A DNA stretch of 64,000 nt from contig CAZVQS010000001.1 in the NCBI GenBank assembly GCA_964629635.1, positions 496,001 to 560,000 on the forward strand, read 5' to 3'. This DNA comes from YC2-FULL-38-9 sp964629635. Its GTDB lineage: Bacteria > Patescibacteriota > Microgenomatia > UBA1406 > GWC2-37-13. The notes below the pieces were generated by a model. It was not told the DNA's origin, ran no database searches, and saw nothing but the letters and a program-made list of their open reading frames with translations. A program made the position numbers and the translations under genes. Shown in pieces: positions 33,002-41,115 of the stretch. How positions within the stretch are numbered: the first letter of the stretch is position 1; each line of letters begins with the position of its first letter.

Positions 33002-33909
33002 ATATAAAAGTATCCGCACCGGGCAAGCTGATGCTTCTCGGGGACCACGCGGTCGTATACGGATATCCCTGCCTCGTAACGGCGGTCGACAAGCGCCTGT
33101 ATGTTGAGGCACAGATTATAGGCGGGGATACCGATGACATCATCACTCCCCAGGTAAAGGAAAGCAGATTCGTCCTGGAGTCAATATCCCATTTCAAGAA
33201 AAAATTCGGCATAACCGAATCGGTCCGTATCCGGACGAAAGGCGACTTCTCCCACCGGGTGGGGCTCGGATCCTCCTCAGCGGTGACGGTCGCGACATTC
33301 AAAGCGTTGAGCCTCCTTTTTCACAAGGAAATCCTCCATAAGGAGCTTTTTGACATGGCATATCAGGTAACCATCCTCATCCAGGGCGTGGGATCGGGAT
33401 TCGATATCGCAGCCGCCTCATACGGCGGGACGATCGAATACGTCACCGGGGGGAAAGTGATCGAGCCCCTTGACGTTGTCTCGCTTCCTTTGGTTGTGGG
33501 GTATTCGGGCATCAAGGCGGATACTCCCTTTTACATCAGGAAAGTGGAGGAAGCCTTCCGGTCGCGCAAACCCGAGATGGAGCGGATATTCACGTCCATC
33601 AGCAATCTTGTCGCGCAGGCGAAGTCGGCGCTCCTTGCCGGCAGCATGAAGGAGTTCGGCACCTGCCTGACCGCAAACCATATTCTTCTCCAGCAATTGG
33701 GAGTAAGCACGCCCAAACTTGACCGCATGGTCGAACTGTCCCTGCAGGCGGGAGCCTGGGGCGCAAAACTGTCCGGCGCCGGAGGGGGCGACTGCATGAT
33801 CGCGGTGGTCGATCCGGCCAAACGGGAAGGTGTTGAAAAAGCCATCGAGAACGCGGGCGGGGAAGTAATACCGGTCAAACTGAATGCCAAAGGCGTGATG
33901 TTAGAATAA
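32998..33909 (+). CDS. GHMP kinase, probably phosphomevalonate kinase
   Basis: 303 residues. It resembles its neighbour at the N-terminus (APGKLMLLGDHAVVYGYP) and in the phosphate loop (RVGLGSSSAVTVATFKAL). Instead of NPSG-D it has QGVGSGFDIAAASYGG, close to the 'GSGFD-AAA-YG' motif of eukaryotic/bacterial phosphomevalonate kinases. With a diphosphomevalonate decarboxylase following, phosphorylation of mevalonate-5-phosphate is the step needed here. It probably arose by duplication of the preceding gene. The third motif KLSGAGGGDC is intact. Confidence 0.78.
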   Translation: MNIKVSAPGKLMLLGDHAVVYGYPCLVTAVDKRLYVEAQIIGGDTDDIITPQVKESRFVLESISHFKKKFGITESVRIRTKGDFSHRVGLGSSSAVTVATFKALSLLFHKEILHKELFDMAYQVTILIQGVGSGFDIAAASYGGTIEYVTGGKVIEPLDVVSLPLVVGYSGIKADTPFYIRKVEEAFRSRKPEMERIFTSISNLVAQAKSALLAGSMKEFGTCLTANHILLQQLGVSTPKLDRMVELSLQAGAWGAKLSGAGGGDCMIAVVDPAKREGVEKAIENAGGEVIPVKLNAKGVMLE

Positions 33910-33913
33910 AACT

Positions 33914-34420
33914 ATGACGCAAACTACGGACAACCAGAACGAATTTTTCATAGTCGTAGATGCGCAGGACCGCATCATCACCCACAAAACGCGCGGGGAG
34001 TGCCATGCAAACCGGAACCTCATACACCGCGCGATCAACGTTGCCCTTTTCAACTCCAAAGGCCGGATTGCGCTCCAGAAACGGAGCGCCACCAAGGACT
34101 TGTACCCGTCCTTTTACGCGCTGTCTGCAACCGGACACGTGGGAAAGGGCGAATCATACGAGCAGGCCGCATACCGCGAGATGGAGGAGGAGCTGGGAGT
34201 GAAAGGAGTCTCCCTGTCCTTTGTCGCAAAGCAGATCGTTGAGACGGAGGCGGAGCGGGAAATGGTCACCCTGTTCAAGGGATTTTACGACGGACAGTTT
34301 GATTTTTTTGAGGAGGAAGTCGCCTCCATGCATTGGTTCGGGAAAGAGGAGATACGCAAAATCCAAAAAACGCTCACCCCCTGTTCGCTTAACAGTTTAA
34401 AATTGCTCCATCTCCTATGA
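33914..34420 (+). CDS. Nudix protein of the IPP-isomerase/YfcD type
   Basis: 168 residues. The Nudix box is GKGESYEQAAYREMEEELGV. The frame (IVVDAQDRIITHKTRGECH...HRAINVALFNSKGRIALQKRS) is shared by type 1 IPP isomerases and YfcD hydrolases. True type 1 isomerases carry a catalytic Cys in a TxCCSHP-like motif before the box; here this region reads LSATGHV with no Cys. Its place between phosphomevalonate kinase and the decarboxylase argues for isomerase work; its active site argues for YfcD-like chemistry. Confidence 0.7.
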   Translation: MTQTTDNQNEFFIVVDAQDRIITHKTRGECHANRNLIHRAINVALFNSKGRIALQKRSATKDLYPSFYALSATGHVGKGESYEQAAYREMEEELGVKGVSLSFVAKQIVETEAEREMVTLFKGFYDGQFDFFEEEVASMHWFGKEEIRKIQKTLTPCSLNSLKLLHLL

Positions 34421-35397
34421 AATACACCGCGGTTGCGCCTTCAAACATCGCTTTCATCAAATACTGGGGCAAGAAAAACGAGGAACTCCGGCTTCCGACC
34501 CACACAAACATATCAATGAACCTGAGCAATCTCCTGACGACAACGACCGTTGAGTTTGACGGGAAGTACAAGAAAGACGAGGTGACAATCGACGGGCAAT
34601 CGGACGGGAAAGACGCGCACAAGGTTTCAAGGCACCTTGACCGGATCCGGAAGCTTGCGGGCTTTTCCCTAAACGCGAAAGTCGTCACGAACAACAACTT
34701 TCCGTCCGGTACCGGTCTGTCTTCCTCGGCATCGGGATTTGCGGCGCTTACCGTGGCCGCAGCCAAGGCAGCGGGGCTTTCAATGAGTGAAAAGGAACTG
34801 TCCATTCTTGCGCGCATCGGATCAGGGTCCGCATGCCGTTCGATACCCGACGGGTTTGTGGAGTGGAAGGAGGGGACGGACTCGGACAGTTCATATGCCC
34901 AGTCGCTTTTTCCGCCCGATCACTGGGATATTGCGGACGTGGTCGCGGTGGCAAGCCGGGAAAAAAAGGAGGTGCCTACGACCGAAGGGCATAAGCTGGC
35001 GCAGTCGAGCCCTTTTTATGCAACCAGGCTTTCCCATATGGATGAAAAAATCAGGCTGTGCCGGAAACTGATTAAAGAAAATGATTTCGCTTCCTTTGGC
35101 GACCTCATCGAAAAGGAAGCCCTTGAGATGCATGCGGTTATGATAACCTCCAACCCTTCGCTCATCTACTGGCTGCCTGCGACCGTGACGATCATGAAGG
35201 AAGTGCAGGGATGGCGCAGGCGCAATGCCGTTGAAGCGTATTTCACCATCAACACCGGACAGGACGTCCATGTCATATGCCGGAAGAGGGACGCAAAAAA
35301 AGTCGAAGAGAATCTCAGGAGTATACCCGCAGTTACCCGGACTATCGTGAACGCTCCTTCAATCGGCGCGCGACTGCACGACTCCCACCTGTTTTAA
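34417..35397 (+). CDS. mvaD: Diphosphomevalonate decarboxylase
   Basis: 326 residues. APSNIAFIKYWGKKNEELRLPTHTNISMNL at the N-terminus, FPSGTGLSSSASGFAAL phosphate loop, and GSGSACRSIPDGFVEW, all diagnostic for this enzyme. It makes isopentenyl diphosphate with ATP and loss of CO2. Last gene of the mevalonate operon; it starts in a 4-base overlap with the Nudix gene and ends 3 bases from the convergent pilin-like gene. Confidence 0.95.
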   Translation: MKYTAVAPSNIAFIKYWGKKNEELRLPTHTNISMNLSNLLTTTTVEFDGKYKKDEVTIDGQSDGKDAHKVSRHLDRIRKLAGFSLNAKVVTNNNFPSGTGLSSSASGFAALTVAAAKAAGLSMSEKELSILARIGSGSACRSIPDGFVEWKEGTDSDSSYAQSLFPPDHWDIADVVAVASREKKEVPTTEGHKLAQSSPFYATRLSHMDEKIRLCRKLIKENDFASFGDLIEKEALEMHAVMITSNPSLIYWLPATVTIMKEVQGWRRRNAVEAYFTINTGQDVHVICRKRDAKKVEENLRSIPAVTRTIVNAPSIGARLHDSHLF

Positions 35398-35400
35398 GCC

Positions 35401-35787
35401 TTACTTGATCTGGGGTATCGTGATGCCGAAGTTGCCGTCGATGCCGAATTTGCCTCCGAGTACCGTACCCATCATGAAGGTGAACACGGTGAAGGCGACG
35501 ACCACCAACAGAAGTCCGATGATCGCATTCACGATTTTGCTCTGGGCTTTGGACAGTTTTTCCTTCTGGCCTTCCGACATGAGCCAGTCAAGCGCGCCCC
35601 ACAGGAGGTAAACAAGCGCCGCAAGCCCTGCAACGAGGAACACGATCTGGATGGCAAAGGTAATGACTTTCCCGAATCCGCCGACCGGATCGTCTTTCAC
35701 GAATTCGCTTCCCGGGGGAGCGTTTACTTTACCGAACGGATCGGTGTTTGCGGCAAGAAGCACGATGCGGTTTATTTGGTTTCTCAT
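35401..35787 (-). CDS. VirB2/TrbC-like pilin protein 2
   Basis: 128 residues. An N-terminal ~35-residue exported-like stretch, a first hydrophobic helix (VITFAIQIVFLVAGLAALVYLLWGAL), a turn with SEGQKEKLSKAQSKI, then a second helix (IVNAIIGLLLVVVAFTVFTFMMG). Two helices joined by a K/Q-rich turn is the VirB2-like pilin pattern common in Patescibacteria, usually in tandem copies. Starts 4 bases inside its upstream paralogue. A role in surface filaments or DNA uptake is inference. Confidence 0.65.
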   Translation of the reverse strand: MRNQINRIVLLAANTDPFGKVNAPPGSEFVKDDPVGGFGKVITFAIQIVFLVAGLAALVYLLWGALDWLMSEGQKEKLSKAQSKIVNAIIGLLLVVVAFTVFTFMMGTVLGGKFGIDGNFGITIPQIK

Positions 35788-36083
35788 ATGGGAATTTGGA
35801 CATTGAAGAAATACGCTAACAGCTTAACCACCAGGTACGCGCAGACAACGACAAAAATGCCGAGTACCGCGGCAAAGAGCGTCCCCTGTGCTTTTTTCAT
35901 TTTTTCCGGGCTGCCGCCGGCGGTCAGGAACGTAAAGGCGCCGACAATAAGCATCGCAAGGAATATGAGCGCCGCTCCGATCGTGAGAAGGGGTATGATG
36001 ACGTTAAGGAGCGATGAAATCGTGTTGACGCGCGCGAGAGGGTTCGTTGTCGTATTGTTGAGCTGGATGGCGTACACGTCCAT
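35784..36083 (-). CDS. VirB2/TrbC-like pilin protein 1
   Basis: 99 residues with the same two-helix layout as its neighbour, joined by GGSPEKMKKAQGTL, a phrase typical of the CPR pilin-like family. First gene of the pair, driven by a near-consensus promoter that places the start of transcription at or next to the ATG. Confidence 0.68.
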   Translation of the reverse strand: MDVYAIQLNNTTTNPLARVNTISSLLNVIIPLLTIGAALIFLAMLIVGAFTFLTAGGSPEKMKKAQGTLFAAVLGIFVVVCAYLVVKLLAYFFNVQIPI

Positions 36084-36089
36084 TCCTTA

Positions 36090-36118
36090 ACTATATCGGA
36101 CGCGCGATTTTGTGTCAA
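36090..36118 (-). promoter_or_regulatory. Near-consensus leaderless promoter of the pilin pair
   Basis: TTGACA (36118-36113), a 17-base spacer, TATAGT (36095-36090), 6 bases, ATG 36083. Same geometry as at 58710. Confidence 0.75.
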
Positions 36119-36138
36119 GGGACGAGCGGGGAAGTTGC

Positions 36139-36144
36139 TATAAT
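36139..36144 (+). promoter_or_regulatory. -10 box of a leaderless promoter (uppS)
   Basis: TATAAT, 5 bases, ATG at 36150; no Shine-Dalgarno. Confidence 0.55.
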
Positions 36145-36149
36145 AGGGC

Positions 36150-36842
36150 ATGGAACACACCGAATTGACCCATGTCGCAATAATTGCCGACGGAAACCGG
36201 AGGTGGGCGAAACAAAAAGGGATGCCGACCATCGAAGGACACCGGAGGGGCGCGGACAATTTCGTGAAACTGAGCAGGTATGCGCGGACGCTTGGCATCC
36301 GGGTATTTACCCTCTGGGGATTTTCCACGGAAAACTGGAACCGCGCCAAGGATGAAGTCGGGTACCTTATGGGACTTTTCGGACAAATGATCGACCGGGA
36401 GCTGAAAAACGCGCTGGTTGAGGAAACGCGGATCGTACATCTGGGGAGAAAGGACCGCTTTTCCCCTTCCCTCGCGGACAAAATCCGGGAAGCGGAGGAG
36501 AAAACGAAAGCATACACGAAATACCACCTGGTCATCGCGCTCGATTACGGCGGGAGGGACGAACTGGAACGGGCAATGAACCGGATGGTGTCCTCGGAAA
36601 AAAAAGAACGCTATACCGTACAGGATCTTGAACAGTACCTTGACACGGCAGTCCTTCCATATCCGAATCCCGACCTCATCATCAGGACAAGCGGCGAGGA
36701 ACGGCTCTCGGGTTTCATGCCCCTGCAAAGCGTTTATAGCGAGTTTTATTTCACGCCGGTTCTGTTCCCGGATTTCGGGCCCGTTCAACTGAAACAGGCA
36801 GTTACCGAATTTGCGGACCGCCAGCGGCGCTTCGGAACATGA
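36150..36842 (+). CDS. uppS: Isoprenyl transferase (undecaprenyl diphosphate synthase family)
   Basis: 230 residues. HVAIIADGNRRWAK (family HVAI-x-DGN-RWA, catalytic Asp), GHRRGAD, FSTENWNR and the C-terminal IRTSGEERLSGFMPLQSVYSEFYF are all intact. It adds cis isoprene units to a short allylic diphosphate to make the lipid carrier for wall and surface polysaccharide. It overlaps the next prenyl synthase by 4 bases, and both would use IPP from the preceding operon. Confidence 0.95.
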   Translation: MEHTELTHVAIIADGNRRWAKQKGMPTIEGHRRGADNFVKLSRYARTLGIRVFTLWGFSTENWNRAKDEVGYLMGLFGQMIDRELKNALVEETRIVHLGRKDRFSPSLADKIREAEEKTKAYTKYHLVIALDYGGRDELERAMNRMVSSEKKERYTVQDLEQYLDTAVLPYPNPDLIIRTSGEERLSGFMPLQSVYSEFYFTPVLFPDFGPVQLKQAVTEFADRQRRFGT

Positions 36843-37840
36843 AACTGCTTGAAGCATTCAGGACCCGGTTCGAGGAGCCGTTCATAGCGCATGTGGAGTC
36901 GTATGCGCAGCGACACCGTGAACTTCATCCGGAGGCAGGCAGCCTTGCCGATATGATACTCGGATTTGTCCGGACCGGGGGCAAGCGGTTCCGCCCGGCA
37001 CTTTTCTATTATGCGGCCGGCGCGATTGGGGAAAAGGATCCCGCCTTCGTGCATTTTTCCTTTTTATTTGAACTTTTTCATACCTTTGCCCTGATCCATG
37101 ACGACATCATAGATCAGGCCCCGCTGCGGCGCAATCAACCCACCGTGTACCGCAGGTACGGAACCGGTCCGGCTATCCTTTCGGGGGACCTGGCCCTTAT
37201 GATGGCGGACGAGATTGCGGGCCGGATGCTTGACTGCCCGTCCCTTACCCCGTCAAACCGCGAAAGGATGAGTCTTTTGTACAACCGCTACAAACAGGAG
37301 CTGATCGTGGGACAGTATCTTGATTATGTGCATATTCCCGAGGTGTCCCTTATCATGGACATGAAAACTTCGCAGTACTCGTTCGTGCGCCCGGCGAAAT
37401 TCGGCTTTCACTTTGCCGGCCTGCCCCAAAAGCAGGTGGACGCGTGGGAGGGGATACTGGCGCCGCTCGGTATCCTGTTCCAGATGAAGGATGATTTTGA
37501 AGGGGTATTCGGGAGCGAGGAGGAGCTGGGGAAATCCACGACATCCGATGTTGCGGAAGGGAAAAACACCCTGGTGATTGAACAGTTCAGGAAATCGGCA
37601 AAACCAAAAGAGCTCAAACGCTTCATATCGTTTTTCGGAAGCGGCCATGTCGGGGCGCAGGATTTCGCGTGGCTGCGTGAGCGGCTCGATTACTATGAAG
37701 TCGGAAAAACCATCCGCGAAAATATACAAAAGGAAGCGCTCCGGATCGAGAAACGGATCAAAAAAACCGGCGGGGAGACCGCAGTGTTTGCCGAATTCGT
37801 TATGGAGCTCCTTGGCCTCATCAACTCATTTTCCCCGTAG
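36839..37840 (+). CDS. Trans-polyprenyl diphosphate synthase
   Basis: 333 residues. GGKRFRPAL, first Asp-rich motif ALIHDDIIDQAPLRRNQPT, second MKDDFEGVFG with nearby KSTTSDVAEGKNTL. These mark the FPP/GGPP synthase family. It probably makes the C15-C20 allylic primer used by UppS; chain length is not predictable with confidence. Co-transcribed with uppS. Confidence 0.9.
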   Translation: MKLLEAFRTRFEEPFIAHVESYAQRHRELHPEAGSLADMILGFVRTGGKRFRPALFYYAAGAIGEKDPAFVHFSFLFELFHTFALIHDDIIDQAPLRRNQPTVYRRYGTGPAILSGDLALMMADEIAGRMLDCPSLTPSNRERMSLLYNRYKQELIVGQYLDYVHIPEVSLIMDMKTSQYSFVRPAKFGFHFAGLPQKQVDAWEGILAPLGILFQMKDDFEGVFGSEEELGKSTTSDVAEGKNTLVIEQFRKSAKPKELKRFISFFGSGHVGAQDFAWLRERLDYYEVGKTIRENIQKEALRIEKRIKKTGGETAVFAEFVMELLGLINSFSP

Positions 37841-37864
37841 CCGGTTAATGCTATAATGACATGT

Positions 37865-38908
37865 ATGTTTAATCCTGCGTATCAGATCACGAATCAAATA
37901 CTCAACAGCATCGCAAAAATCGAAGCGGCAGAGGAGGTCATCCGCCATTCACCCCTTCTGCCCTTATGGGAAAAGCAGTTCAAGGAGGACGCCATCATCC
38001 GCTCCGCATACCACGGCACCCATATCGAGGGAAACATGCTCCGCCAGGATGAGGCGAAAGACGTGCTTTTAGGCAAGGACGTCCTGGGGCGACCGCGAGA
38101 TATCCAGGAAATCATCAACTACCGGAAAGTCATCGAATTCATCGACGAGGAGGCGCACAAGAAAATTGACAAGATAACGGAACAGCTCATCAGGAAACTG
38201 CACCGCAATATCACGGACAAAATCCTTGCCCCCGAGCAGAGCGGCGAATACCGCCTCAAGCAGGTGGTCATACGCAACTCCGCAACCGGCGAAATCACGT
38301 TCAAGCCGCCTGCCCCCATGGAAGTGCCGTTTCTCATGCGGGAGTTCGCGTACTGGATAAACAAGGAAGAGACGGGCCAGCTGCATCCGGTCCTGAAGGC
38401 GGGAATCGCGCATCATGAACTGGTCCGCATCCATCCGTTCATCGACGGCAACGGAAGGGTTGCACGCATTCTGGCGACCCTTATCCTGTTTTTGGGCGGT
38501 TACGACATCAGGCGCTTTTTTTCGCTTGAGGAATACTACGACCGGGATGCGGTGGTCTACTACGAAAACCTCGGGAAAGCCACATCCGGCAACCTGACCG
38601 CGTGGCTTGAATATTTCACCTACGGCGCTTCGATCGAATTCAACAAAACGAAGGAAAAAATCCTCAAGCTTTCAAAGGACGTGAAGCTCAAGGAGAAGAT
38701 CGGCGGACAGCAGATATTTCTCACCGACCGCCAGATAAAAATAATCGAATATATACAGGAAATAGGGTATCTCCAAAATAAATCGTTCAGCACCCTTTTT
38801 GCCGATATTTCGGAGGACTCAGTACTGCGCGACGTGCAGGATCTCACGAAAAAGGGGATCATCAAGAAAGTGGGAAGCACGAAGTCCGCCCGCTACATAA
38901 TGGTCTGA
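37865..38908 (+). CDS. Fic-domain protein, N-terminally self-inhibited
   Basis: 347 residues from ATG 37865; an ATG at 37856 overlaps the -10 box (37852-37857) and is rejected. The Fic core HPFIDGNGRVAR is intact (catalytic His, phosphate-binding GNGR). An N-terminal helix has GTHIEGN, the (S/T)xxxE(G/N) inhibitory motif of class II Fic proteins, whose Glu blocks ATP. A C-terminal winged helix (~270-347) resembles SO4266-type Fic proteins. It should transfer AMP to a Ser/Thr/Tyr target; the target is unknown. Confidence 0.9.
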   Translation: MFNPAYQITNQILNSIAKIEAAEEVIRHSPLLPLWEKQFKEDAIIRSAYHGTHIEGNMLRQDEAKDVLLGKDVLGRPRDIQEIINYRKVIEFIDEEAHKKIDKITEQLIRKLHRNITDKILAPEQSGEYRLKQVVIRNSATGEITFKPPAPMEVPFLMREFAYWINKEETGQLHPVLKAGIAHHELVRIHPFIDGNGRVARILATLILFLGGYDIRRFFSLEEYYDRDAVVYYENLGKATSGNLTAWLEYFTYGASIEFNKTKEKILKLSKDVKLKEKIGGQQIFLTDRQIKIIEYIQEIGYLQNKSFSTLFADISEDSVLRDVQDLTKKGIIKKVGSTKSARYIMV

Positions 38909-40408
38909 TCATCTGCGCCTCATCAAACGCCATGCCCCGTAAGCCGCAAACAAAGCGGGAAGAAGTATCATGTTGCCGTATTTCACGAGATCCTTCCGGT
39001 TTGCCGGAAGGTCCGGCACCGGATAGATGTTGAGGGATCTGGACCTGATGCCGGAAAGCGCGCCGCCCGATGCCAGTCCGTTTACGAGGTTAAACGCCCA
39101 TTCGATATTGCCCGCGCCGCGTCCGAGGTACCGCGCGTCCAGAAACCGGGATGAGGGAACGACGACTGCTACGCCGTTTTTCCCCGTTTTAGCACTCGCG
39201 ATCAGGGGATACTCTTTCATGGATCCGGCAGCCGGTTCCTTGATGCTTTGGGGAAAAAGCGTGTAGTCTGTCGTTTGTTTCCAGGAGGTTTTGGGTGCGT
39301 ATACCAGCGTTTCCCCTTTTTTCGGATCGACCGTTATGCTTGAGGTCCAGGGAAACGTGAGGCTTGGCACATTGGCAAAATATCCGGCGTCTTTTTTGAA
39401 CGAGTTTGTCTTGACCCAGAAAGGGTAGGGGGTGTAGAACTGGTAGGAGGCGTTGCCGAAATTGACGAATTCGGCGCTTGTGGACAAAACGAAATCGGTA
39501 TTGAGCGTGATGCCCGTTTCCTTGAGGAGCGCAAAGAGGTTGTGTCCGGCGGGGGATGCGGAAAGGTCGTCGTTCACGTGTACGCCGTCCACCAGAAACA
39601 GGACCCTGCCTCCCGAACGCAGGTACTGCCGGACTTTTTCAATCACCGCATCTTCCGTTTTTTCGTTTGACGCGATAAAAATGACAAACCGGAATGACGG
39701 GTCTATTGTTTTCACTTCGGGATCAGTTATATCAAGGGGCGAGACCTCGTACTGGGTGGCAAGCACCTGGGTAAGCACCCCGTAGGGATCGTTCTGTGGG
39801 TCCTGCGCCGGAATAGCGCCGATTACGGCCACCTGTTCCGGCTCCTTTTTTACGAGCCGGTAGATGAGGGAGGTGATGTTGTACTCGAGGTTTGAAAGAT
39901 CCGTCGCCTGGGGAAGGGATTCCTTTTTGCCGCCGTAGGAAAGGCCTATGCCGAAATAAGCCGTCGTGAGCTGGTATTTGTCGCTTTCAAGCTGCGAAAA
40001 CTGAAGCTCCGGAATCCCCAGTTCCTCCGTGTCCTTCCGGGCGTTCTGGTCGTTTTTCGGATCTACGGTTTTTATGACCACTTTGTTGCCGCTTTCTTTT
40101 TTGTATTCGTTCAGGAGGTCGTTCACCTCGGTTTTCAAAGGAACCAGCCGGGAGGGAAGGTTCTCGGACGCGTAAAAATTGACGGTCAGCACATCGTCAA
40201 GCGATTTTAACAGCCTGACGGTTGCCGGGGACAGGGTATAGGCTTTGCCTTTTGACAAATCAGCCTTGAGGGAGATCGGCTGGATCAGGATGTTTGCAGC
40301 AATGAAAAGCGCAATGCTCACGATGAAAAGGAGCGGTTTGTCAACGCCCCCCCGGTGCACGAGATCTGTCATTCTCATTTTTCCGAGCGCTTGAAATAGG
40401 TTTTTCAT
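38909..40408 (-). CDS. GldG-like auxiliary protein of an ABC exporter
   Basis: 499 residues from ATG 40408, which lies 1 base after the permease stop; an earlier start would overlap that gene. An N-terminal membrane helix near 30-50, a large extracytoplasmic domain (ABC_transp_aux/DUF4350-like, with FYASENLPSRL and VLFLVDGVHV), and a final membrane helix with a basic end. This matches GldG, the substrate-side partner of GldF/GldA-type ABC systems. Third gene of the ATPase-permease-auxiliary operon. Confidence 0.82.
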   Translation of the reverse strand: MKNLFQALGKMRMTDLVHRGGVDKPLLFIVSIALFIAANILIQPISLKADLSKGKAYTLSPATVRLLKSLDDVLTVNFYASENLPSRLVPLKTEVNDLLNEYKKESGNKVVIKTVDPKNDQNARKDTEELGIPELQFSQLESDKYQLTTAYFGIGLSYGGKKESLPQATDLSNLEYNITSLIYRLVKKEPEQVAVIGAIPAQDPQNDPYGVLTQVLATQYEVSPLDITDPEVKTIDPSFRFVIFIASNEKTEDAVIEKVRQYLRSGGRVLFLVDGVHVNDDLSASPAGHNLFALLKETGITLNTDFVLSTSAEFVNFGNASYQFYTPYPFWVKTNSFKKDAGYFANVPSLTFPWTSSITVDPKKGETLVYAPKTSWKQTTDYTLFPQSIKEPAAGSMKEYPLIASAKTGKNGVAVVVPSSRFLDARYLGRGAGNIEWAFNLVNGLASGGALSGIRSRSLNIYPVPDLPANRKDLVKYGNMILLPALFAAYGAWRLMRRR

Positions 40409-40409
40409 A

Positions 40410-41111
40410 TCAATCCCTCTTTTCCAACTGGACAACGGTAAGAAACAGGAACAGGGCGGTCAGGCTCGTAAAATACAAAAGGGAGCGGAAGTCGAGCACG
40501 CCTTTCAGGAAATTGCCGAAATGGAATACCGGACCGAAGATGCCGATGAAATCCTGGATGAATTTCGGGAGAAGTGAGGTGAAAAGGTCGCTGGTTATTC
40601 CCAGCATCAGGAAAATGGTGACGGTCGACATGAGGAACGCGACGATCTGGTTTTTGGTCATATTGGAGAAAAAAAGAGATATCCCGATGTAGGAGGAGGC
40701 AAGCAAAAGCGAGCCGAGGTATCCGACCAGAATTTCGGGGATATACACCCCGGACAGGAAATAAAACGTGGCGGGAATGGATGCCGTGAGCGCGAGCGCG
40801 ATTGCAGAGAGGGTAAGGAACGCAAGGAACTTGGCAATGACGATGGCGGTTTCCGAGACGGGCAGGGTGAGGAGTATCTCGATCGTGTTGGTGCGCCGCT
40901 CCTCGCTGAAGGAGCGCATAACGAGGGCAGGGATGAACACGAGAAGCAGCCAGGGGATGATGGCAAAAAACGCCTTCAGGGAAACGGACCCGGTTACGAA
41001 CGCGTCACGCAGGAACAGGAAATTGGCAAGCGCCGCAAAGAGAACAATGACGATATAGCCAACCGCATTGTTGAGGTACGATCCGAGCTCCCTGAGATAT
41101 ATGTTGCGCAT
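40410..41111 (-). CDS. ABC-2 type permease, GldF-like
   Basis: 233 residues with six membrane segments. RELGSYLNNAVGYIVIVLFA at the start and SFSEERRTNTIEILLTLPVSE after TM2 are the ABC-2/GldF signatures. It follows the ATPase by 4 bases. With GldG- and DUF4340-type partners the substrate may be a surface protein or lipid, but it is not defined here. Confidence 0.88.
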   Translation of the reverse strand: MRNIYLRELGSYLNNAVGYIVIVLFAALANFLFLRDAFVTGSVSLKAFFAIIPWLLLVFIPALVMRSFSEERRTNTIEILLTLPVSETAIVIAKFLAFLTLSAIALALTASIPATFYFLSGVYIPEILVGYLGSLLLASSYIGISLFFSNMTKNQIVAFLMSTVTIFLMLGITSDLFTSLLPKFIQDFIGIFGPVFHFGNFLKGVLDFRSLLYFTSLTALFLFLTVVQLEKRD

Positions 41112-41115
41112 ATGG

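Noticed and set aside
37856..37864. Upstream ATG for the Fic gene
   Set aside because: It overlaps the -10 hexamer, so the transcript could not contain it. The next ATG at 37865 fits the leaderless spacing.
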